This document shows, piece by piece, positions 1 through 7,975 of a stretch of 61,597 nt of DNA. Numbering within the stretch: the first letter of the stretch is position 1; the number at the start of each line of letters is the position of its first letter. The position numbers and the translations under genes were made by a program. The notes beneath the pieces were generated by a model. It saw nothing but the letters and a program-made list of their open reading frames with translations, was not told the origin of the DNA and made no database searches. Source of the stretch: Euryarchaeota archaeon UBA62 (GTDB lineage Archaea > Thermoplasmatota > Poseidoniia > Poseidoniales > Thalassarchaeaceae); NCBI GenBank assembly GCA_002502095.1, contig DAPJ01000020.1:1-61597 (forward strand), given 5' to 3'.

Positions 1-1040
1 GGGGGCTTGGCAAGACCCTGGACGTCATCCTCCACAGAGGCTCTGTCAGCAAGGGTGACGAGATAGTCATCGCCACGACCGAGGGAGGGATATCCACACG
101 TGTCAAGGGCCTCTTCAGCCCGAGGGGAATGAGCGAGATGAGGGACGCTGGTGACAGGTGGGACGACACGGAGGTGGCTCACGCAGCTTCCGGGCTGAAG
201 ATATCTGCACCCGATCTCGAGAACGTCCTCGCAGGCACTACCCTCAGGGTCGTGCACACGGACAAGGAGCGGACGGAGGCAATCGCCGCGGCCACTGCAG
301 AGTCAGAGCTGTCAATAGAGCTGGACGAGGAGGGGGTCTGTATCAAGGCCGACACAGTTGGGGGGCTCGAGGCGCTAGCCAAGGAGCTACAAGCCGTGGA
401 CGTCCCGATAAGGACCGCTTCCATAGGCAAGGTCAGCAGGCGCGACGTGAGAAGCGCGGAGGCCGCCTCCGACCCGCTTCACAGGATAATCATGTCATTC
501 AGCACAGACATTCTAGCTGATGCTGAGAGCGAGATAGCCCAGTCCGACAAGGGCGTCCACCACATCGGCTCAGACATCATCTACAGGATACTTGAGGAGA
601 GGGAGGAGTGGGTCGAGAGGCGCACCAAGGAGATGGAGGAGGAGAGTCGCGAGGCCATCGTCTACCCCGGAAGGATAATGCTTCTCAGAGACCACACATT
701 CCGTGTCTCCAAGCCAGCCGTGATGGGAGTGAGGGTACTGGCTGGAAGGATCCACTTAGGCCAGTACCTGCTCAAGGAAGGAAACAGAGTAGGGAGGATC
801 AAATCGATACGATCCGGAGAGGAGTCGATGAAGGAGGCCATGCAGGGAGCAGAGGTCGCTGTCGCCATAGAGGGCGCCACGGCTGGGAGGCAGATCGAGG
901 AGGAGGATATTCTCCTAGTGGACGTTCCAGAGTCGCACGCCAGGAAGCTCGTGAGGATGGACCTTAGCGTCGCCGAGACTGAGGTTCTGGAGGAGCTCCA
1001 AGCAATCCACCGCAAGGATGACCACTTCTGGGGACGCTAG
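1..1040 (+). CDS. infB: Translation initiation factor aIF5B (IF-2 family), C-terminal part, cut by the window edge
   Basis: The reading frame is open from base 3, so the gene begins outside the window and only about 346 C-terminal residues are present. The first visible residues (GKTLDVILHRGSVSKGDEI) are the beta-barrel domain II that follows the GTPase domain in eIF5B/IF-2. Further along come the alpha/beta domain III (around VDVPIRTASIGKVSRRDV) and the last barrel (FRVSKPAVMGVRVLAGRIHLGQYL). The factor is a cytoplasmic GTPase that promotes ribosomal subunit joining with initiator tRNA. The GTP-binding motifs lie upstream and cannot be checked. GC content is visibly higher here than in most of the window. 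An internal ATG at 129 is not the true start, because homology continues upstream of it. Confidence 0.93.
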   Translation, partial: GLGKTLDVILHRGSVSKGDEIVIATTEGGISTRVKGLFSPRGMSEMRDAGDRWDDTEVAHAASGLKISAPDLENVLAGTTLRVVHTDKERTEAIAAATAESELSIELDEEGVCIKADTVGGLEALAKELQAVDVPIRTASIGKVSRRDVRSAEAASDPLHRIIMSFSTDILADAESEIAQSDKGVHHIGSDIIYRILEEREEWVERRTKEMEEESREAIVYPGRIMLLRDHTFRVSKPAVMGVRVLAGRIHLGQYLLKEGNRVGRIKSIRSGEESMKEAMQGAEVAVAIEGATAGRQIEEEDILLVDVPESHARKLVRMDLSVAETEVLEELQAIHRKDDHFWGR

Positions 1041-1123
1041 AAGCAATGAAGTCTGTGGGTCCCAAGAGAACCGAACACTCAAGTAGTGAGTGAGAGGGCC
1101 TGAATGTAGTAGGTGAGTGAAGA

Positions 1124-2110
1124 ATGTCGATGTCCAAAGCCGGAGATGCGAAGTCAAGAGAGCTCATACAGACCGTTTCCCAAATATCCAACGGCCTGAT
1201 GAACGAGGTCAGCAAGGTCATTATCGGGAAGCAGGAGAACCTCAGGAGAGTCACAATAGGAATCCTCTCGAACGGCAACATGCTAATCGAGGATTTCCCA
1301 GGACTGGCGAAGACCCTGATGGCGAACACGTTCTCATCTGCCCTTGGATGCAAGTTCAAGAGGGTCCAGTTCACTCCCGACCTTCTCCCCGCCGATGTGA
1401 TGGGGACGTACATGTACGACCAGCAGGCTGGGGAGTTCAAGCTCAGGCCAGGTCCCCTCTTCACCAACCTTCTGCTAGCAGATGAGATCAACAGAGCACC
1501 CCCGAAGACTCAGGCCGCCCTGCTGGAGGCGATGGAAGAGAAGCAGGTCACAATCGAGGGAATCACCCACAAGCTACCTGCCCCGTTCATCACGATGGCT
1601 ACACAGAACCCAATCGAGCAAGAGGGTACTTACCCTCTGCCAGAGGCTCAGATGGACAGGTTCCTGATGAAGATGTCAATGGGATACCCGGACAGGCAGG
1701 AGGAGAAGGCAATCCTGCAGAGGAGGAAGCTCAGAGGCAAGGACGACTACGATATCGAGCAGGTTACCAGCCCGAAGAAGGTCGTTGCTATGCAAAAGGC
1801 ACTGGAGACCGTTCACGTGGACCCAGCAATAATGTCGTACATAGTAGAGCTTGTCCAGAGGACCAGGGAGGATCACAGAATCATAACCGGGGCTTCCCCG
1901 AGAGCGAGTCAGTCCCTGTTCAAGACGAGCAGGTCCAGTGCCGCTATTGATGGCAGGGACTACGTGATTCCGGATGACATCAAGGCCGTCGCCCTACAGG
2001 TTGTGAGCCACAGAATCATGCTCAAGCCAGAGTCCAAGATTAGGGGAGTAACGGGACATCACATAATGAGGAAGATCCTGTCCGAAGTCCCAGTTCCTGT
2101 AATACAGTGA
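1124..2110 (+). CDS. MoxR-family AAA+ ATPase
   Basis: This is a 328-residue MoxR-type ATPase. It shows a MoxR Walker A (EDFPGLAKT, about residues 64-72), a Walker B with the family signature LLLADEINRAPPKTQAALLEAM, and a sensor-1 stretch TQNPIEQEGTYPLPEAQMDRF. MoxR ATPases are thought to act as chaperones that load metal or assemble surface and metabolic complexes, usually with DUF58 and von Willebrand A proteins. Neither partner is adjacent here; a ParA-like gene follows after 33 bases, and the two may be cotranscribed. The ATG at 1124 fits the family start, and the preceding GTGAGTGAAG is a weak ribosome-binding site. The substrate is unknown. Confidence 0.93.
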   Translation: MSMSKAGDAKSRELIQTVSQISNGLMNEVSKVIIGKQENLRRVTIGILSNGNMLIEDFPGLAKTLMANTFSSALGCKFKRVQFTPDLLPADVMGTYMYDQQAGEFKLRPGPLFTNLLLADEINRAPPKTQAALLEAMEEKQVTIEGITHKLPAPFITMATQNPIEQEGTYPLPEAQMDRFLMKMSMGYPDRQEEKAILQRRKLRGKDDYDIEQVTSPKKVVAMQKALETVHVDPAIMSYIVELVQRTREDHRIITGASPRASQSLFKTSRSSAAIDGRDYVIPDDIKAVALQVVSHRIMLKPESKIRGVTGHHIMRKILSEVPVPVIQ

Positions 2111-2143
2111 TTCGGAACATTCACGGTACTAGCGCCACCACTG

Positions 2144-3073
2144 ATGGTCGGAGCGAAGTACATGCAAGGTGACCCGGTCGTGATTGCGGTGGTCAATCAC
2201 AAGGGAGGCACTGCAAAAACCACGACCGCCGTCAATCTAGCTGCCGCTCTCTCCAAGGGTGATTCCGAAATGGGCATCAGGCCAAGGAGGGTACTCCTTG
2301 TGGACCTCGACCCACGGGGGAATGTAGCCACGACCTTCGGCATAGACAAGAGGAGGCTTGGCCCAACTATGAATGAGCTGTTCAAGGGCGAGGTAGATGG
2401 ATCCACGGTATCTCTGGAGCAGTGCCTACTGAATCCCGCTCAGCTGACAGTGGCGATGAGAGAGTCATGGAAGAGGCACAATCCCGAGCGTAAGAGAGGT
2501 GCGCCGAAGTCGATGGAGGTGAGGAACCTCTGGGTCCTTCCAGCGGATCTGGACCTCTCGGGAGTCGAGATTGACCTTGCTACTAGGATAGGCAGGGAGC
2601 ACAGGCTTAGACTGGCCCTTAGTCAGGCCAGAGGAAGGTTCGATGTCGTGATTGTGGACACTCCTCCGTCGTTGGGACTTCTGACTACCAACGGCCTTAC
2701 AGCGGCAGGATGGGTCCTGATACCAGTTCAGGCCGAGTTCTACTCACTGGAGGGAATGGGGCAGATGCTCGGGATGATCAGGGAGGTTCAGAAGACCATT
2801 AATCCGGATCTGAAGATGTTCGGAATCGCTATGACTCTCGTTCAGGGGAACAGCAAGCTCGGAGAGAAGGTCGCCGAGCAGGCGAGGAAGTACTTCGGTG
2901 ACCGGGTTTTCGAAACTGAGATACCCCGCCTGGTAGCAATAGCCGAGTCCCCCCTGGATGGGGCTCCGATAGTTATCGGGCAGAAGCCGAACAAGTCGAA
3001 TCCGGGAAGCACAGCTTACTGGCAGTTGGCACTGGAGGCAGCGAAGAGGATTGACTCAATGGGTACCCATTGA
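2144..3073 (+). CDS. ParA/MinD-family ATPase
   Basis: This is a 309-residue deviant-Walker ATPase. The P-loop NHKGGTAKTT carries the signature lysine of ParA/MinD proteins. The switch region is DLDPRGNVATTFGID, where ParA proteins usually have DPQGN, and a Walker B-like VIVDTPPSLGLLT follows. Such ATPases form nucleotide-dependent dimers on DNA or membrane and position chromosomes, plasmids or protein complexes. No parB-like gene is seen next to it, so a partitioning role is unproven. It follows moxR on the same strand, 33 bases downstream. The first ATG (2144) and one six codons later (2162) are both possible starts; conservation begins at VVIAVVNHKGG, so the choice does not affect the domain. 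Confidence 0.92.
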   Translation: MVGAKYMQGDPVVIAVVNHKGGTAKTTTAVNLAAALSKGDSEMGIRPRRVLLVDLDPRGNVATTFGIDKRRLGPTMNELFKGEVDGSTVSLEQCLLNPAQLTVAMRESWKRHNPERKRGAPKSMEVRNLWVLPADLDLSGVEIDLATRIGREHRLRLALSQARGRFDVVIVDTPPSLGLLTTNGLTAAGWVLIPVQAEFYSLEGMGQMLGMIREVQKTINPDLKMFGIAMTLVQGNSKLGEKVAEQARKYFGDRVFETEIPRLVAIAESPLDGAPIVIGQKPNKSNPGSTAYWQLALEAAKRIDSMGTH

Positions 3074-3099
3074 TTCGTTGTTAATCGATTGCATCTAAG

Positions 3100-3975
3100 T
3101 CAGAAATCGAGCCCGTACTTCTGGGCGAAAGGAGGTGATTCCCCAGTCTTGGCGAAGTAGTACAAAGAGACACGATTCACGGCTTCACACGCACTGAAGA
3201 ATAGAACGGAGGCAGCTATACCGACGAACATGACCAAGATTCCCAGCCCTTCCCCAATTTCCCCGAATACGAACAGTGGTAGACAGATTACCACAATCAA
3301 TAGACAAACCAAGAAGTTGATTATTCCAGTTCCAGTCGTCGAAACCACGTCCTCCCCCCAAGTCTGTTTGAACAGTTCCGGGCTCTTCGACATACTCTCG
3401 CTAATGCTAATTTTATCCAATACAATCATTGGAACGACGAAGAAAGTGGTCATCCACCAGGCCACCTGTACAATCAACGAAGCTATGGAACCGATTGCTC
3501 GGACAACCGGATTATCGTCTTGCGCCATACCATCCAGTAGTCCTACAATCAGTCCAACCGTACCTGAGATTAAACCCCATATGACAATCTGGGGCAGGCA
3601 CTTCATAGCCTGCTTGATACCATAGGAAAAACTCGGATTTGTCCCAGCAGTCATCCTCTCATGGGCGCTTGCGATAATAGCCGCGTTCCAGAATACAGTG
3701 ATTATTGCTATTGCCATGTAACTGAGGAAAGTGCCCACAAATACCCCAACCTCAGTACTTTCTTCGCCCCCGATGAAATATCCTAGGCCACCAGTTGTTG
3801 TCAGTAGGATAATTGCAGCGATGATTGACAATATTGAGGAGAACAGCATGTATACCATTAGTTCAGGATCGGCTCTAACCACATGCATGCCTAGCTTGGT
3901 TACCCTCCAACCGCGTCCTATTCTTGCTCTGAAACCCATCTTGGGCCCCCCACTTCTCATCATCATACCATCCAT
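3100..3975 (-). CDS. Multi-pass membrane protein, DUF6159-like
   Basis: This is a 291-residue protein with about six hydrophobic segments. The N-terminal pattern (RIGRGWRVTKLGMHVVRADPEL followed by a membrane helix) resembles the DUF6159 family as I remember it, whose function is unknown. Other segments fall around residues 42-66, 78-104, 130-150, 160-188 and 212-262. No catalytic motif is apparent. It converges with the parA-like gene, with 26 bases between the stops. Four methionines lie close together at the N terminus, so the true start could be slightly downstream. The family assignment is from memory of sequence character, not a search. Confidence 0.7.
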   Translation of the reverse strand: MDGMMMRSGGPKMGFRARIGRGWRVTKLGMHVVRADPELMVYMLFSSILSIIAAIILLTTTGGLGYFIGGEESTEVGVFVGTFLSYMAIAIITVFWNAAIIASAHERMTAGTNPSFSYGIKQAMKCLPQIVIWGLISGTVGLIVGLLDGMAQDDNPVVRAIGSIASLIVQVAWWMTTFFVVPMIVLDKISISESMSKSPELFKQTWGEDVVSTTGTGIINFLVCLLIVVICLPLFVFGEIGEGLGILVMFVGIAASVLFFSACEAVNRVSLYYFAKTGESPPFAQKYGLDF

Positions 3976-4115
3976 CTATGGCCCCCCGTCTTCAAGATTG
4001 ACCCGTGATTAGAAACTTATGGCACATAATCCCTAGCCTATGAAAAGGCCCACTGATAGCCCTTGCGAAACCCATGCGAGCGGTATCCTTCGGAAGGGTA
4101 GACTCTGAGAATTCT

Positions 4116-6305
4116 CTATTTCCTTCTGAATGCCACGAATGCGACTACTGATACTATCAGAACAGACATTGCAACGATCAGTATCACGAGGGGTAGGGAT
4201 TTGGAATGTCTGCTGGAGTCAGATGGGTAGTAGTCCCCCTCATCCGACCAGCCGTCCCCATCTGAGTCAAGGCACCCTATCCTGTCTTCGCTCGAAGTCC
4301 CGTATATCCCTGGGCAGTCGTCGGAGAGTTCGGTCCCTGGTTGATCGGCATAGGTGTCCCCATCGCCATCTGACCAGAGTTGGCTGTTTTCTGGGTGCGA
4401 GTCCTCTATGTCTGACCAGCCGTCTCCATCTGAGTCTGGGCATCCTAGCAGGGATTTGGTGGAATTGCCCCACTGGTTGGGGCAGTAATCGGGCATGGAT
4501 GCCGGGCTGGGGTTATCCCCATATCCGTCCTCGTCATTGTCCGTCCACTGGGATGGGTCGCCTTCGAACACATCCCCCTCGTCTGACCAGCCATCGCCAT
4601 CATTGTCTCGACAGCCAAGAAGGTCTTGGGTACTCGTACCACTTACACTGGGACAGTCGTCAGATAGGTATGCTGGGGATGGGTTGTCGCCGAAGCCGTC
4701 TGAGTCCGAGTCTCTCCACTGGCTGTCTCTAGCGGGGAAGGCATCCGCTCCCTCCTCGGTGCCCCAGTCTGCTGAGGGATCGGAGTAGCCATCCTCATCC
4801 GCGTCTGGGCAACCCATCCTGTCGAATTCTGAGTAGCCCTCAACTGAGGGGCAGCTGTCCGGATTGGTACCGGTTTGATTGTCCCCATATCCGTCTGAGT
4901 CAGAGTCTGCCCACTGCGTCCCATCCATTGGGTATTCATCCAGGGCATCGGCCCAGCTATCCCCGTCAGAGTCCGTGCATCCGAGGTAACCCGATGTCGA
5001 GGTGCCAGCAATCTGGGGACAGTCATCAGAAATCTCAGTGCCCGGTTGGTCGGCGTATCCGTCGCCATCGCTGTCCGACCACAGAAGACTGTTGTTCGGG
5101 TACACGTCCAAGCTGTCCCTTACCTCGTCGAAATCGGTGTCCTCGTATGGATCCATCCTGATTACCTGGTTGTTCTGAGAGTCCACGTACCACAGTTTCC
5201 CGCTTGGACCCACCTCGAGACCCATGATTGAGCCAGCGTTAGTACTCACTGTTCTCGAACGGGTGATTCCTTTTCCGTCGTCATCGAGGTTGTAACCGGT
5301 AATCTTCCCATTACCGTTCTGCGATACGAACAACACCCCCTGGTGTAGCGCTATCCCGGATGGGAAGGACAGTCCGCTATCGAGGATTCCCCACTCCACA
5401 CCGGTGACCTCGCTGTACTCCGCTAGTGGCTCCATCTGTGTTTCGTCTCCCATGATGTTCGTTGTGACTCCCGGGCCATCTGTATTCACCCAGATTATCC
5501 TACCTGCTCCAGTGTCGGCGATGTACAGTATGCCGTTGTCATGGTTCATCTCCATGTGGCCGGGTACCCCCGGAACCCTAGTTAGGGAAATATCGGAATA
5601 TCTCCTGACCTTGCCGTCTGAGTGATCGTCCTCGCCGGTATCATGGTCCTCTTGGAAGTCGTAGCGTACCAGCTCTCCATAGTAGCCATCATAGTACCAA
5701 TACACATTCTCTGTATCGTGGGCTATTCCCATCCCTAGGGGACTCTCATGCAACATGTCGATGTGACTCCCTAGAAGCCCCCCGGGCTCTTGGTTCTCCT
5801 CCGCGAAATGACTGAGGGATGACGGCCACAGAGCGGGACCCATGAAGTCATTCGGATCTCCTTGACCGTTGTAGGTGTTCCTTGACTCTTGTGCTGTAGC
5901 GAACTGGTAGTCGAATTCCTCGTGCCAGTCGCCGAATGCTATAGCGCTAACCTCTTCCATGAAATGATTCCTGTTGGAGTCCAGTCTATGCTCGGACAGC
6001 TGGTTTGTTTGTCCTGCGTTATGGACAATCGTGACGCTGTCAGTGGCCCTATTTACTATCCAAAGCTCGTTCTGCCTGGATGGGCTGGGATGGAACTCCA
6101 GGTCTCTTGGGACATCAAGATCATCGGAGGTGGATGCGATTTCAGTCTCAGCAAAACCCGGTCCAAACTGCGCTATGTATGTGTCTGGCTGAGATATTCC
6201 CTCGTCTGCTGAAGTAGCGGTTGAAACCTGTCCCAGAATACCAATCAGGAATATTGCAACTAGTAGGATACTAGTTCTCCCATTTCGCGTCTTACTTTCA
6301 GACAT
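4116..6305 (-). CDS. Exported surface protein: beta-propeller-like N-terminal half, five thrombospondin type 3-like repeats, C-terminal membrane anchor
   Basis: This is a 729-residue exported protein. An N-terminal signal segment (residues about 11-33, ending near TATSADE) is followed by roughly 350 residues with NHL/SMP-30-like features such as LDVPRDLEFHPSPSRQNELWIVN and FPSGIALHQGVLFVSQNGNGKI. Then come five units of about 55 residues, each with acidic DSDGDGxxD calcium-binding loops and one CP...GC cysteine pair, the layout of thrombospondin type 3 repeats. The protein ends in a hydrophobic helix (about 704-725) and the basic tail FRRK, typical of a membrane anchor facing outward. A role in binding calcium or particulate substrate at the cell surface is inference. 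The repeats make the DNA internally repetitive between about 4200 and 5100. Confidence 0.85.
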   Translation of the reverse strand: MSESKTRNGRTSILLVAIFLIGILGQVSTATSADEGISQPDTYIAQFGPGFAETEIASTSDDLDVPRDLEFHPSPSRQNELWIVNRATDSVTIVHNAGQTNQLSEHRLDSNRNHFMEEVSAIAFGDWHEEFDYQFATAQESRNTYNGQGDPNDFMGPALWPSSLSHFAEENQEPGGLLGSHIDMLHESPLGMGIAHDTENVYWYYDGYYGELVRYDFQEDHDTGEDDHSDGKVRRYSDISLTRVPGVPGHMEMNHDNGILYIADTGAGRIIWVNTDGPGVTTNIMGDETQMEPLAEYSEVTGVEWGILDSGLSFPSGIALHQGVLFVSQNGNGKITGYNLDDDGKGITRSRTVSTNAGSIMGLEVGPSGKLWYVDSQNNQVIRMDPYEDTDFDEVRDSLDVYPNNSLLWSDSDGDGYADQPGTEISDDCPQIAGTSTSGYLGCTDSDGDSWADALDEYPMDGTQWADSDSDGYGDNQTGTNPDSCPSVEGYSEFDRMGCPDADEDGYSDPSADWGTEEGADAFPARDSQWRDSDSDGFGDNPSPAYLSDDCPSVSGTSTQDLLGCRDNDGDGWSDEGDVFEGDPSQWTDNDEDGYGDNPSPASMPDYCPNQWGNSTKSLLGCPDSDGDGWSDIEDSHPENSQLWSDGDGDTYADQPGTELSDDCPGIYGTSSEDRIGCLDSDGDGWSDEGDYYPSDSSRHSKSLPLVILIVAMSVLIVSVVAFVAFRRK

Positions 6306-6370
6306 AACTTACCGAGTGATTGCCCCTTTATTGTGCCTATGCATTGAATCTTCTGAATGAGGGGCGAAAA

Positions 6371-7471
6371 TCAATTGCCGTTGGACCTTTCCAGGGTGCT
6401 TTGGCGTGCTTCCATCAGTATAGCCTCCAACTTTACCTTCAGCTCGGATTCAAGAGCTTTCAGCATTTCCTTGATCTCCTTCTTCGATAAATCCCCTCTC
6501 TTGGATAGCTTATCCTCGAGATTGGCCATCATTTCTGACTCCCTCTCCTTGGCCGATTCAGCTATGCGTTGCTCCATCTCGACTTCCATCTCCAAGGCCA
6601 TCTCTTGACGGCGAAGGGCGAGTGCGGCCTCCATCGTCTCCCTCTCTGATCTGAATCTCCTCTCGAGCTCTGACAGGGCGTTCCTCTCCGATGCTTCCTC
6701 TAGGGCCTTTGTTCGTATCTCGACATCGGACCTCATCTCTGACTCCAATGAGGAGCTCTCTTCTTCCAGCTGCTTCTGGAAAAGCTCCTCGTACTTCCTC
6801 CTAGACTCCGCGAGCCTCTCCCTCATCTGAATCTCCTGCTCCAACCTATGGGCCTCCACCTTTCGGTTTACTTGGGCCTCGGAAGCCTCCCTGAGGTCCA
6901 TCTCGACCCTTCTCTGCATACGCTCCTCGCCCTGTGATGCCTCTAGTTCCAGTCTCTCCTTGAGGAATGCCTTTCTCCTGTCTACCTCGACTTCCATCTC
7001 CTCTCTGAGCCTCTCCCTCAGTTTTGCAGTATGGGCCTCGAGCCTTCGGTCCCTCTCCAGGTCAAGCTGTTCCCTGAGTCGGTTCTCCTCTCTCCTTAGT
7101 CGGTGTAGCATCTCCTCCCTCAGGAGCCTCTCCTCCCTCTCTAGTGCCTCACTCTCGAGTCTCTCAATCTCATCCTCAAGTTCTGCTCGGAGATCCGCCT
7201 CTAATTGCTGGAGTTGCTCATCGAAGAGAATGTCGTTGGCCTTCCTCATTGCCCCATGCATGCCAGAGAGTCTCTCGGTCATCTCCGCGATTCGCATCCT
7301 ACGCTCTCTTCTGACACCACTCCTGACTCTGGACTCCTCGTCTAGGAGATCTCTGGTCCTAGCCATGGACTCCACTGTGGGGGATGTTGCCAAGCGGTGC
7401 TGGGCCCTGAGAGTAGCTAGCTCGTCAGCACCCTCGGAATCGTCTGGAGTCGTCGACTTGCTCTCACTCAC
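6371..7471 (-). CDS. Long coiled-coil protein rich in Glu and Arg
   Basis: This is a 366-residue hydrophilic protein dominated by charged heptads of Glu, Arg and Leu from about residue 40 to 340 (for example ELEDEIERLESEALEREERL). It has no signal peptide, membrane helix or enzymatic motif, so a continuous cytoplasmic coiled coil is expected. It may be a structural or scaffolding protein. It lies between the surface-repeat protein and the zinc-ribbon gene on the same strand, with gaps of 65 and 102 bases. The low-complexity codon pattern produces a long Ser/Leu-rich open frame on the opposite strand that is not a gene. Function unknown. Confidence 0.82.
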   Translation of the reverse strand: MSESKSTTPDDSEGADELATLRAQHRLATSPTVESMARTRDLLDEESRVRSGVRRERRMRIAEMTERLSGMHGAMRKANDILFDEQLQQLEADLRAELEDEIERLESEALEREERLLREEMLHRLRREENRLREQLDLERDRRLEAHTAKLRERLREEMEVEVDRRKAFLKERLELEASQGEERMQRRVEMDLREASEAQVNRKVEAHRLEQEIQMRERLAESRRKYEELFQKQLEEESSSLESEMRSDVEIRTKALEEASERNALSELERRFRSERETMEAALALRRQEMALEMEVEMEQRIAESAKERESEMMANLEDKLSKRGDLSKKEIKEMLKALESELKVKLEAILMEARQSTLERSNGN

Positions 7472-7573
7472 GGGTACCCATCCCTAGTCTTACGCTAGTT
7501 TCACCCTATTTGAGGGAGGGGGGTTCCAAAGGGCCGATAATTGCTGTTTGGCGATACGTGCCATAGGCACGGC

Positions 7574-7972
7574 TCAGAATGTCACGTTGAATGCCACGTC
7601 ACACGCCGGACAGTTCAGTTGCTTGGTACCAGGCTTGGGCCTTATCCTGAGCTTCCTCTCGCATCCGGGACACTGTATCTCCACTTTGAGAGGCTTCTCC
7701 GTAATCCTAAACATGCCCGAGCAGGCCGAGCAAGCCACTTCCAGAGGCCTCTCTGGCTTCCCGGCCTCTACTACCACGTTACAGATGGGGCAGGGTAGCT
7801 TCTCTGAAGCTAGAGCGTCGAGGGTAGGCTGATGGGTCACTTTGCATACAGCACCACAGATAACACAGGTTTTCTCCCCCAAGCCATGAGGCAGCATATG
7901 GTCGCAACTGGGGCATTCGGCGGCTGGAGGAGTGTGCTTGGACTCTATCTCCGGCATGTCCGACATGACCAT
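7574..7972 (-). CDS. Multi-zinc-ribbon small protein
   Basis: This is a 132-residue protein with six CxxC knuckles (CPSC, CVIC, CPIC, CSAC, CPGC, CPAC), enough for three zinc-ribbon modules. It has no enzymatic domain. It begins three bases after the stop of the P1B metal ATPase on the same strand, so the two are almost certainly cotranscribed. That pairing suggests a role in metal sensing, buffering or protein-protein contacts near the transporter, but this is inferred from position only. The start is uncertain because ATG codons occur at the first, third and sixth codons. Confidence 0.85.
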   Translation of the reverse strand: MVMSDMPEIESKHTPPAAECPSCDHMLPHGLGEKTCVICGAVCKVTHQPTLDALASEKLPCPICNVVVEAGKPERPLEVACSACSGMFRITEKPLKVEIQCPGCERKLRIRPKPGTKQLNCPACDVAFNVTF

Positions 7973-7975
7973 CCC

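Noticed and set aside
4130..4732. 200-codon open frame on the plus strand and repeated DNA like a CRISPR or tandem array
   Set aside because: Both are shadows of the thrombospondin type 3-like repeats coded on the minus strand; repeat units are divergent and in codon frame, without spacers of constant length.
6960..7487. Ser/Leu-rich 175-codon open frame on the plus strand
   Set aside because: It is the antisense of the Glu/Arg coiled-coil gene; low-complexity composition is the mirror of GAG/AGG codons, and it has no homology-like features.
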